Part shown: in pieces, positions 1 to 5,597 of the stretch
Layout: each line of letters begins with the position of its first letter
Position numbering within the stretch: the first letter of the stretch is position 1
Assembly (NCBI GenBank): GCA_958446555.1
Contig: CAUCWU010000154.1
Location: 1-6,174, forward strand
DNA: 6,174 nt
From: an uncultured Lachnospiraceae bacterium
GTDB lineage: Bacteria; Bacillota; Clostridia; Lachnospirales; Lachnospiraceae
Direction of reading: 5' to 3'
Notes under the pieces: model-generated
Seen by the model: only the letters and a program-made list of their open reading frames with translations
Told to the model about the DNA's origin: nothing
The model's database searches: none
Position numbers and translations under genes: made by a program

Positions 1-21
1 TCCTGACGGCTGCAACGGAAT

Positions 22-45
22 CCTCGTCCGACCCGTCGGGCGGGG
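22..45 (+). terminator. GC-rich hairpin, possible terminator of an upstream gene
   Basis: Positions 22-31 can pair with 36-45 across a four-base loop (CCCG). This gives a 10-bp stem with two G-T wobbles. It is followed by TTGTTC, a poor U-tract, so a Rho-independent terminator is possible but weak. A TGA at 4-6 could be the stop of a gene lying to the left, which would fit a terminator here. The first 45 bases are clearly richer in GC than the AT-rich DNA that follows, so this could instead be the edge of a mobile or repetitive element. Its identity cannot be settled from the window. Confidence 0.25.
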
Positions 46-510
46 TTGTTCAAGAATACAGATATTACAAAACAAATGGAAATGGTGCTGTACAGAACCG
101 AAGATGATAACGTGACGGTCAGTGCCTTGATAAAAGATGAAACCATATGGATTACCCAAAAAGCAATGGCTGAATTATTCGGTGTTCAGACACCGGCAAT
201 CAGCAAGCATTTAAAAAATATTTTTGAGCAGGGAGAACTTCGTGAAGAAGTGGTAGTTTCCAAAATGGAAATACCCACTCCACACGGTGCGATTCCTGGA
301 AAAACACAGCTTTCCCTTACCAATTATTACAATTTAGACGCCATTATTTCCGTTGGTTACAGAGTAAATTCCATTCAGGCAACCAAGTTTCGTATATGGG
401 CAACCAGTATTTTGAAGGAATATATGATAAAGGGCTTAGCTCATCACCGAAGGCTCACCTGCTTCACGGCAGTTATTTCGTGCAGCAAAACACTCCAGCA
501 TCCTTTGTGA
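46..510 (+). pseudogene. RhuM-family protein, 3'-truncated remnant
   Basis: The first ~130 codons match the N-terminal part of the RhuM family (first described as a Salmonella pathogenicity-island protein, common on phages and mobile islands, molecular role unsettled). Family landmarks are IWITQKAMAELF followed by a helix-turn-helix-like stretch, KHLKNIFEQGEL, NYYNLDAIISVGYRVNS and FRIWATSILKEYMIKG. Full-length members are usually around 270-340 residues. Here the similarity ends at about 435, and the last ~24 codons (AHHRRLTCFT onward) are unrelated, lying partly over the 3' end of the convergent methyltransferase gene. The open frame can begin at TTG 46, but ATG 76 or ATG 82 better fits the family N-terminus. 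None of the three has a convincing ribosome binding site. A TGA at 4-6 closes the frame upstream. The gene is best read as a degraded relic of a mobile island; function is probably lost. Confidence 0.8.
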
Positions 511-1705
511 CAGAGAATCCAGCATCTGTTTTTTTCTTGACGAAGCTTCGAAATTCTGCAAAGTGGTCAAGCAGATATTGATTTTGATTGCCATGGCAGG
601 ATAGGATGTAAAGAATAAGAGGTTCGGCATCTGGCACAAGAAGCGAGTCCTCATAGGAGAGCCATTTTACATCATTAAAATATGGCGCTAGAATCTCGGC
701 TCCATTTTCACGCCCAAAGCGTTCATAAAGACAATCTGCCGACAGCACAATGCGTGAATCAAAATCAGACACGAGACGGCTGATTTCTTTCATGTGGTCT
801 GCACCATATGTGCTGCATAAGAATCGTCCGCCGGGCTTTAATACTCTAGCGGCCTCGCGGCATGCCTGTGTCACATCACTGCAGTAAAAAAGAACATGGT
901 TTGCCAAAACAAGGTCAAATGATTCATCTGCAAACGGAAGTGCTTCACAGAAGCATTCACGAAATGAAAATTCATCGCCATCGCCTATTGCACGTCTTGC
1001 ATCACGAAGCATTCCCTCTGAGATATCAGTCAGCATAATTGAGCAGGTTTTAAGAAGATCGGGCTGCTGATCATGAGCTTTGGTGTGATCTTGACAATTA
1101 TTATGGGAAAACTGTTTTTTTGCCTCACACCAGAGTGTGCCGTCACCGCAGCCAGTTTCTAAAATATTCATCCCTGACGCCAGATGGCAGTTTTCCAGAA
1201 TCCATGGAAACCAGCCCTGCTTATTTTTAGAATAAAGGCGGTGAAGATTGATGCGGGCAGAGATATTCGAGGCATTTTGATACTGCTTTTTTAAACTTTC
1301 CTCCATGCCAGTCAGATGGATCAAATTTAACATGCGGTTCCAGTCGATGGTGTGCTGTTTTTGAATCGCATCGGAAGTCTCCAAAATTGCTTTTTCCACA
1401 AGCTGCATCTGTTCAATGCGGTCGCGAACAAGATTGAGTTGAATGTTAAGGGAATTTTGCATGTAGTGAAGATCTTTTGTGTCTACGGTCATTTCACGAA
1501 TATCGTCAAGTGAGAAGCCAAGATATTTTAATAATAAAATCTGTTGGAGACGCGCAAAATCTTCATCAGTGTAAAAGCGCGCACCAGATTCGCTTACAAA
1601 TGAGGGGTTTAAAATGCCCTGCTTGTCATAATAGCGGATGGTCCGCAGGGTGACATGAGCCATCCCTGCGAACTGTCCAGAAGAGTAATATCCTTCTTTT
1701 TTCAT
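473..1705 (-). CDS. MerR-type regulator fused to a SAM-dependent methyltransferase
   Basis: This 410-residue protein has two parts. Residues 6-75 form a MerR-type winged helix-turn-helix (SSGQFAGMAHVTLRTIRYYDKQGIL, then the wing GARFYTDEDFARL). Residues about 80-117 are a likely dimerisation coiled coil. Residues about 175-300 are a class I methyltransferase: motif I ILETGCGDGT (181-190), acidic motif II LTDIS (D227), the ALPFADESFDLVLANH segment (255-270) and LKPGGRFL (289-296). MerR proteins normally carry an effector-binding C-terminal domain; here an enzyme takes that place. The polar stretch at 199-220 looks like an insertion between motifs I and II. The C-terminus (TKDAGVFCCTK) resembles a normal methyltransferase end, so the gene appears complete. 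It is the second gene of the GH31 operon, 14 bp downstream. AAAGGA lies 8 nt before the ATG, supporting this start. The methyl acceptor and DNA target are unknown; the protein should be cytoplasmic. Confidence 0.9.
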   Translation of the reverse strand: MKKEGYYSSGQFAGMAHVTLRTIRYYDKQGILNPSFVSESGARFYTDEDFARLQQILLLKYLGFSLDDIREMTVDTKDLHYMQNSLNIQLNLVRDRIEQMQLVEKAILETSDAIQKQHTIDWNRMLNLIHLTGMEESLKKQYQNASNISARINLHRLYSKNKQGWFPWILENCHLASGMNILETGCGDGTLWCEAKKQFSHNNCQDHTKAHDQQPDLLKTCSIMLTDISEGMLRDARRAIGDGDEFSFRECFCEALPFADESFDLVLANHVLFYCSDVTQACREAARVLKPGGRFLCSTYGADHMKEISRLVSDFDSRIVLSADCLYERFGRENGAEILAPYFNDVKWLSYEDSLLVPDAEPLILYILSCHGNQNQYLLDHFAEFRSFVKKKTDAGFSVTKDAGVFCCTK

Positions 1706-1713
1706 AAATTAAA

Positions 1714-1719
1714 TCCTTT
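1714..1719 (-). promoter_or_regulatory. Ribosome binding site of the MerR-methyltransferase gene
   Basis: On the minus strand, AAAGGA starts immediately after the TAA stop of the GH31 gene and sits 8 nt before the ATG at 1705. No promoter fits in the 14-bp gap, so the two genes are probably on one transcript. The site also fixes the start codon. Confidence 0.75.
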
Positions 1720-3729
1720 TTACTTCACAAAAACTGTTTTGCTTTCTTTTACGAATAATGGAACGCGGTTAATCGGAGCATCTACAGTAATTGTGCAGCC
1801 GCCATCGTAAACCTTACCTGTCTCATATTCACACCAGCGTCCCTCAGGCAGATACAGAGTACGTGTGCGCTCACCAGCATAAAGAACTGGAGCAACAAGA
1901 AGGTCATGACCAAAGAGAAATTCGTCTGCAATTTCCCAGCAGGTTTTATCTGCCGGATAATCGTAGAACAGCGGCTTTATAACAGGTGTTCCTTTTTCGT
2001 GAGCCTCCTCCATAACAGTTGTCATATAACCCTTCATGGATTCGCGAAGCAGGATATAGTAACTCATCATATCCTGAATCTCAGGTGTGTAGCTCCAGAT
2101 TTCATTGTCGGCACCAGAAGCAACCTTACCGCCGCCTGTTGTGCCAAGTGGCTTGTAGTGAGGATCACGGTCGCCGTGCAGACGCATAACAGGGCAGAAT
2201 GCGCCAAACTGGAACCAGCGCATCAAAAGCTCATGGAAGGCTGGATCATGTACATTTGCACCGTGGAAGCCGCCGATATCAGCAGTCCACCATGCAATTC
2301 CGGCAAGACCCATGTTTAAGCCAGCTGTCAGCTGATAGCGAAGATAAGTAAATGTAGAAGGAACGTCACCTGACCAGACAAGTGCACCATAGCGCTGGGA
2401 ACCAGCCCATGCACAGCGAACAAGATTCAGAGGGTTTTCAATTCCTTCCTTCTTCATACCGTCAAAGAAGGTCTGAGAGTAGCGAACTGGATATTCATTT
2501 GCACACTCTAATGCCGGACCATCATAGTAGCGGTAAAGATCAAAGTCCTGAGCAGTATACTCTGGCTCTGCTTCATCTAACCAGAACAGATCAACACCGT
2601 GTGAGCGGTAATTTTCCATTGCCTTTTGCCATACAAATTCTCGTGTTTCTGGATTTGTAGGGTCGATGAAGCACTGCATTCCCCAGCATTCCATTGTAAC
2701 ATTTAAGCCGCGGTCTGTACGGATTAAAAGATCACGCTCACTCATTTCCTCATAGTTAACACTTGTACGGTCAACAGTCGGCCAGATGGAAATCATTACG
2801 CGAACACCCATCTCATGAAGTTCATCTATCATTGCCTTTGGGTCTGGGAAATATTCTGGGTCAAAGCGCCAGTCACCCTGCTGTGTCCAGTGGAAGAAGT
2901 CGATAACAATAACAGACAGCGGAATATTTAATTCCTTATATCTGCGCGCAATAGTTAATACCTCATCTTGTGTCTGATAGCGAAGCTTACACTGCCAAAA
3001 GCCCATAGCCCATTCAGGCATCATCGGGACACGTCCAGTCAGCTCTGTATATTGTTCTACAAGTGCTGCAGGTGTATCAGCTGCATTAATCCAGTAATCA
3101 ATCTGGCGTGTAGATTCAGCAGTAAACTCTGTTACGTTAGCACCAAGCGTTGCGCGGCCAATTGCTGGATTGTTCCATAACAGTCCATAGCCCTTGCTAG
3201 ATACAAGATAAGGAACACTTGCCTGCGTATTTTTCTGAGCGAGCTCCAGTGTGCAGCCCTTTAAATCAAACTGTGGTTGCTGATACTGGCCCATACCAAA
3301 AAGCTTCTCGGAATCGTCAGCTTCAAAGCGAACGCTAATCTGGTAATTATCGCCGCCGACAGAGTGGTAGGTTCTAGCAGCAGCTCTTTGCATCACGATT
3401 GTATCTAGATCCTGCCAGTCTTTGGTGCCATAGTCCCAGCTGCGGTAATATTCCTTTAATAAAAGCTCATCCTTCTTATTATAAAAGCTCAGTCGTCCAA
3501 AGTCAGTGACAACAGCATAGATGTCTCCATTTGATACAACTGCATGGTCATCAAAAATTTCAATTTTTCCGTCAACTTTTGCAGGGATATCAAGCGCCCA
3601 GCCCTTATCAGAAAAAGCGCGATTTTGTGTTGCGCGAACGCGAAGACCCTTTCCCCACGGGCAAACCTCTAAAATTTCCTGTCTGCGTTTAAAGAAAAGA
3701 GTGCCATCTTTTACTTTAAAGTAATCCAT
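1720..3729 (-). CDS. Glycoside hydrolase family 31 (alpha-xylosidase/alpha-glucosidase type)
   Basis: This 669-residue enzyme would remove alpha-linked sugar residues from the non-reducing end of oligosaccharides with retention of configuration. An N-terminal beta-sandwich (about 1-225) is followed by the catalytic (beta/alpha)8 barrel, entered at MPEWAMGFWQCKLRYQTQDEV (237 onward), and C-terminal beta domains (about 570-669). The likely nucleophile is D385 in LFWLDEAEPE. The likely acid/base is D455 in VWSGDVPSTF. Other family marks are VIDFFHW (275-281), NLVRCAWAGSQRYG (435-448) and WWTADIGGF (480-488). The WLDEAEPE form and the length are nearer the alpha-xylosidase-like branch than the WxDMNEP alpha-glucosidases, but substrate cannot be fixed from sequence. 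There is no signal peptide, so it should act in the cytoplasm on imported oligosaccharides. AGGAAAGGA lies 9 nt before the ATG. It is the first gene of the leftward operon and looks intact. Confidence 0.93.
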   Translation of the reverse strand: MDYFKVKDGTLFFKRRQEILEVCPWGKGLRVRATQNRAFSDKGWALDIPAKVDGKIEIFDDHAVVSNGDIYAVVTDFGRLSFYNKKDELLLKEYYRSWDYGTKDWQDLDTIVMQRAAARTYHSVGGDNYQISVRFEADDSEKLFGMGQYQQPQFDLKGCTLELAQKNTQASVPYLVSSKGYGLLWNNPAIGRATLGANVTEFTAESTRQIDYWINAADTPAALVEQYTELTGRVPMMPEWAMGFWQCKLRYQTQDEVLTIARRYKELNIPLSVIVIDFFHWTQQGDWRFDPEYFPDPKAMIDELHEMGVRVMISIWPTVDRTSVNYEEMSERDLLIRTDRGLNVTMECWGMQCFIDPTNPETREFVWQKAMENYRSHGVDLFWLDEAEPEYTAQDFDLYRYYDGPALECANEYPVRYSQTFFDGMKKEGIENPLNLVRCAWAGSQRYGALVWSGDVPSTFTYLRYQLTAGLNMGLAGIAWWTADIGGFHGANVHDPAFHELLMRWFQFGAFCPVMRLHGDRDPHYKPLGTTGGGKVASGADNEIWSYTPEIQDMMSYYILLRESMKGYMTTVMEEAHEKGTPVIKPLFYDYPADKTCWEIADEFLFGHDLLVAPVLYAGERTRTLYLPEGRWCEYETGKVYDGGCTITVDAPINRVPLFVKESKTVFVK

Positions 3730-3738
3730 CTTTTACCA

Positions 3739-3747
3739 TCCTTTCCT
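3739..3747 (-). promoter_or_regulatory. Ribosome binding site of the GH31 gene
   Basis: Read on the minus strand, AGGAAAGGA ends 9 nt before the ATG at 3729. A second ATG inside GGATGG is out of frame and too close to the site, so the start at 3729 is preferred. Confidence 0.7.
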
Positions 3748-3770
3748 ATTTAATCATCTGTGATACTTGT

Positions 3771-3798
3771 ATTGTAACGAAGCTGGAAAAAAAAGCAA
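3771..3798 (-). promoter_or_regulatory. Predicted sigma-A promoter for the GH31/MerR-methyltransferase operon
   Basis: On the minus strand, TTGCTT (3798-3793) and TACAAT (3776-3771, 5/6 to consensus) are separated by 16 bp. The spacer contains a run of eight T residues. The predicted transcript start near 3764 leaves a short leader of about 35 nt. The -35 box faces away from the rightward promoter, so the two form a divergent pair. Confidence 0.55.
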
Positions 3799-3815
3799 TA
3801 GACAAAACGAAAATG

Positions 3816-3825
3816 ATGCTTGCAT
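3816..3825. repeat. Palindromic repeat ATGCTTGCAT, copy 1
   Basis: ATGC-TT-GCAT is a perfect 4+4 dyad around a TT centre. It sits between the two divergent promoters and its right half supplies the -35 box (TTGCAT) of the rightward promoter. An outer pair, AAAATG (3810-3815) and CATTTT (3823-3828), adds partial symmetry. It is a good position for a repressor operator. The cognate regulator is unknown. Confidence 0.5.
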
Positions 3826-3847
3826 TTTATCGAATGTTTTGTACAAT
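3820..3847 (+). promoter_or_regulatory. Predicted sigma-A promoter for the kinase-thrH-yitT operon
   Basis: TTGCAT (3820-3825) and TACAAT (3842-3847) are separated by 16 bp. The predicted start of transcription is near 3854, which gives the first gene an unusually long leader of about 200 nt. The -35 box overlaps the palindrome at 3816-3825. The prediction rests on motif matching only. Confidence 0.55.
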
Positions 3848-3884
3848 AGTTGTATGATACTAGGGTAGAAAAGTTCCAAGCTGA

Positions 3885-3898
3885 TCATGCTTGCATGA
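3885..3898. repeat. Palindromic repeat ATGCTTGCAT, copy 2
   Basis: The same ten bases as copy 1 recur at 3887-3896. Here the symmetry is longer: TCATGC-TT-GCATGA, six-base arms. The centres of the two copies are 71 bp apart, close to seven helical turns. A two-base loop would disfavour an RNA hairpin, so a DNA-binding site is the more natural reading, although half of it could pair with ATGCA at 3935-3939 in the RNA. Confidence 0.5.
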
Positions 3899-4044
3899 AA
3901 GGCTACGACCTTGAGACCCGCAAAAAACATGAGGATGCAGCAACTTGAGAGGCAAGTTGGCGAATCTGAAGTTTTTAGAATTGCTAAGTTTTCAGTAACG
4001 AAGCAATTTGTGAGTGTCATTAAAATTTATCAAAAGAAGACACT

Positions 4045-4050
4045 GGGGGA
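4045..4050 (+). promoter_or_regulatory. Ribosome binding site of the kinase gene
   Basis: GGGGGA lies 6 nt before the ATG at 4057. It directly abuts the 3' arm of the AGTGTC/GACACT hairpin, so folding of the leader could affect ribosome access. Confidence 0.65.
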
Positions 4051-4056
4051 CAGATC

Positions 4057-4989
4057 ATGGGAATTGTAGTAATCGGCGCCGTATTTGTGGACATTAAGGG
4101 CTTTCCGGAGGATCTCTATATACCGGACGGACGCAATGCGGGACGGGTTGAATACATACACGGAGGCGTATCGCGAAATGTCGTAGAGGACATTGCAAAT
4201 GTGGAACTTCGTCCGACCTATGTAAGCATCGTGGACACATCAGCACTTGGCGATGATGTGGTTCGCAAATTAAACAGACACAAGGTAGATACACGTTTTG
4301 TCAAGAGTATTCCGGGCGGAATGGGAACTTGGCTTGCTATATTTGACAGCAATGGAGATTTGGCAGGTTCTATTTCACAGAGACCGAACTTATATCCTCT
4401 GTTATATACATTGGAGGAGAGCGGAGACGAGATTATTTCCAATGCAGATTCCATTGTTTTGGAAATGGATATGGATAAGGATATTATTAAGAAGGTATTC
4501 CAGCTGGCAGAAAAGTACGACAAGAAGGTGTACGGAGTTGTCTCCAATATGAATATTGCCGTGGAGAGACGCGATTATTTAAAGAGATTTGATTGCTTCG
4601 TCTGCAATCAGCTCGAGGCAGGAATTTTCTTTGCAGAGGATTTTGAGGGCAAGAGTGCTGCAGAGCTGTGCGATATCATCTCTGCAAAGGTTGTAAGTGC
4701 CCAGATTCCGTCAATCGTTGTCACGATGGGTGGAGAAGGCGCTGTATATGCAGACTGCCATGGCAATAAGGGTATCCAGCCAGCGAGAAAGGTAACAGTT
4801 CGAGACACAACTGGAGCTGGAGATGCGTTCTTTGCCGGAGTTGCAATCGGCATGACCTATGGAAAGGAATTAAAGGATGCAGTCGAGATCGGCACCCGTC
4901 TGGCAGCTTCTGTTATCGTTACAACTGATAATATCTGCCCGCGCTTTTTGCCGAAGGAGCTTGGAATTGACAAGGAGGTAGAAGAATGA
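4057..4989 (+). CDS. PfkB/ribokinase-family sugar or nucleoside kinase
   Basis: This 310-residue protein has the full ribokinase-like layout. It would transfer phosphate from ATP to a hydroxyl of a sugar, nucleoside or related small molecule in the cytoplasm. The N-terminal motif is GGVSRNVVEDIANV (36-49). NQLEAG (184-189) contains the N-x-x-E metal/phosphate motif. IVVTMGGEGAVY (220-231) and the signature DTTGAGDAFFAG (250-261), with catalytic base D256 and anion hole GAGD, follow. Length is typical. The GGVSRN form, with Arg-Asn after the glycines, resembles pseudouridine-kinase-like members, but the substrate cannot be assigned. It is the first gene of a coupled operon: its TGA overlaps the ATG of the ThrH gene (ATGA at 4986-4989). 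That link raises the possibility that the substrate or product is connected to phosphoserine/homoserine chemistry; this is inference. GGGGGA 6 nt upstream supports the start. Confidence 0.9.
   Translation: MGIVVIGAVFVDIKGFPEDLYIPDGRNAGRVEYIHGGVSRNVVEDIANVELRPTYVSIVDTSALGDDVVRKLNRHKVDTRFVKSIPGGMGTWLAIFDSNGDLAGSISQRPNLYPLLYTLEESGDEIISNADSIVLEMDMDKDIIKKVFQLAEKYDKKVYGVVSNMNIAVERRDYLKRFDCFVCNQLEAGIFFAEDFEGKSAAELCDIISAKVVSAQIPSIVVTMGGEGAVYADCHGNKGIQPARKVTVRDTTGAGDAFFAGVAIGMTYGKELKDAVEIGTRLAASVIVTTDNICPRFLPKELGIDKEVEE
4972..4978 (+). promoter_or_regulatory. Ribosome binding site of the ThrH gene, inside the kinase gene
   Basis: AAGGAGG lies 7 nt before the ATG at 4986. It decides between that start and the in-frame ATG at 4998, which matches the usual family N-terminus but has no comparable site. 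Together with the ATGA overlap it indicates translational coupling. Confidence 0.7.
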
Positions 4990-5597
4990 GCGATGATATG
5001 AACATTGTATGTCTGGACCTTGAGGGTGTTTTGGTGCCGGAGATTTGGATTGCATTTGCAAAGGCAAGCGGCATCCCGGAGCTGACAAAGACAACAAGAG
5101 ACGAGCCAGATTATGATAAGTTAATGAGATGGAGACTTGGCATCTTAAAAGAGCACGGACTTGGATTAAAGGAAATTCAGGAGACGATCGCGAAGATTGA
5201 TCCGCTTCCGGGCGCAAAGGAGTTTCTTGATGAGCTTCGAAGCCAGACACAGGTGATTATCATCAGCGATACCTTCACCCAGTTTGCGGCTCCTCTTATG
5301 AAAAAGCTTGGCTGGCCGACGATCTTTTGCAATACGCTTGAGGTTGCAGAGGATGGCGAGATCACAGGTTTTAAGATGAGAATTGAGCAGTCAAAACTGA
5401 CAACTGTGAAGGCTTTGCAGTCAATTGGTTTTCAGACAATTGCAAGCGGTGACAGCTACAATGACCTTGGCATGATTCGAGAAAGCAAGGCAGGCTTTTT
5501 GTTCTGCAGCACCGATGCAATCAAGAAGGAAAACCCAGATTTACCGGCATATGAGACCTATGATGAGTTGATGGCAGCAATTAAGAGGGCATTTTGA
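4986..5597 (+). CDS. thrH: ThrH-type phosphoserine phosphatase / homoserine phosphotransferase
   Basis: This 203-residue HAD-superfamily protein closely resembles ThrH of Pseudomonas, which dephosphorylates phosphoserine and can pass the phosphate to homoserine, linking serine and threonine synthesis. Motif I is CLDLEGVLVPEIWIAFA (9-25) with nucleophile D11; Glu replaces the second Asp, as is typical of ThrH rather than SerB. Motif II is ISDTF (S94), motif III probably K137, and motif IV GDSYND (155-160). TTRDEPDYDKLM (36-47) matches the family's cap region. Length equals the family norm (about 200). It is soluble and cytoplasmic. The gene overlaps the kinase gene by four bases and the YitT gene by one (TGATG), so the three are probably translated together. 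Family membership is firm; whether the real substrate here is phosphoserine or another phosphomonoester made by the kinase is open. Confidence 0.9.
   Translation: MSDDMNIVCLDLEGVLVPEIWIAFAKASGIPELTKTTRDEPDYDKLMRWRLGILKEHGLGLKEIQETIAKIDPLPGAKEFLDELRSQTQVIIISDTFTQFAAPLMKKLGWPTIFCNTLEVAEDGEITGFKMRIEQSKLTTVKALQSIGFQTIASGDSYNDLGMIRESKAGFLFCSTDAIKKENPDLPAYETYDELMAAIKRAF
5583..5589 (+). promoter_or_regulatory. Ribosome binding site of the YitT gene
   Basis: AAGAGGG, within the last codons of thrH, lies 7 nt before the ATG at 5597. That ATG shares its A with the thrH stop codon (TGATG), which supports translational coupling. Confidence 0.65.

Larger units (their letters stand above)
3854..4056 (+). 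promoter_or_regulatory. Long structured 5' leader of the kinase operon (candidate cis-regulatory RNA)
   Basis: This gene-free stretch precedes the kinase start. Visible pairings are: CAACTTG 3941-3947 with CAAGTTG 3953-3959 (perfect 7 bp, loop AGAGG); CTGAA 3966-3970 with TTCAG 3991-3995, continued inside by TTAG 3975-3978 with CTAA 3984-3987; AATTGCT 3979-3985 with AGCAATT 4002-4008 (perfect 7 bp); and AGTGTC 4013-4018 with GACACT 4039-4044, ending right at the ribosome binding site. The second and third share bases and cannot form together, as expected of a switch. TGCAT 3892-3896 could also pair with ATGCA 3935-3939 to close a larger domain. No clear intrinsic terminator with a U-tract is seen, so any control would more likely act on translation or mRNA stability. 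I could not match it to a known riboswitch class or T-box by eye. Confidence 0.4.

Noticed and set aside
1906..2319. A 137-codon plus-strand open frame inside the GH31 gene
   Set aside because: It lies wholly antisense to a strongly conserved GH31 coding region and has no recognisable domain; it is a shadow frame.
3820..3847. A MerR-type operator (dyad in a 19-20 bp promoter spacer) that would make the MerR fusion the local activator
   Set aside because: Both predicted promoters have 16-bp spacers and neither has a clear dyad between -35 and -10. The visible dyad instead overlaps the -35 box.
3941..3976. Intrinsic terminator formed by the CAACTTG/CAAGTTG hairpin and the GTTTTT run
   Set aside because: The T-run begins 12 nt after the stem instead of directly behind it, and the stem is modest, so termination there is unlikely.
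3754..4020. An 88-codon minus-strand open frame covering most of the intergenic region
   Set aside because: It has no ribosome binding site before its ATG, resembles no known protein, and covers both predicted promoters and the palindromes. It is most likely a chance frame.
3854..4056. Match of the leader to a known riboswitch (SAM, TPP, cyclic-di-GMP, ZTP) or T-box
   Set aside because: Isolated words such as GGCGAA and CGCAAA recall known classes, but the conserved cores and order are absent. No T-box GGTGG-type antiterminator sequence is present.
4870..5250. A 126-codon minus-strand frame across the kinase/ThrH junction
   Set aside because: It is antisense to two well-supported genes with clear ribosome sites and family motifs, and its own sequence shows no domain.
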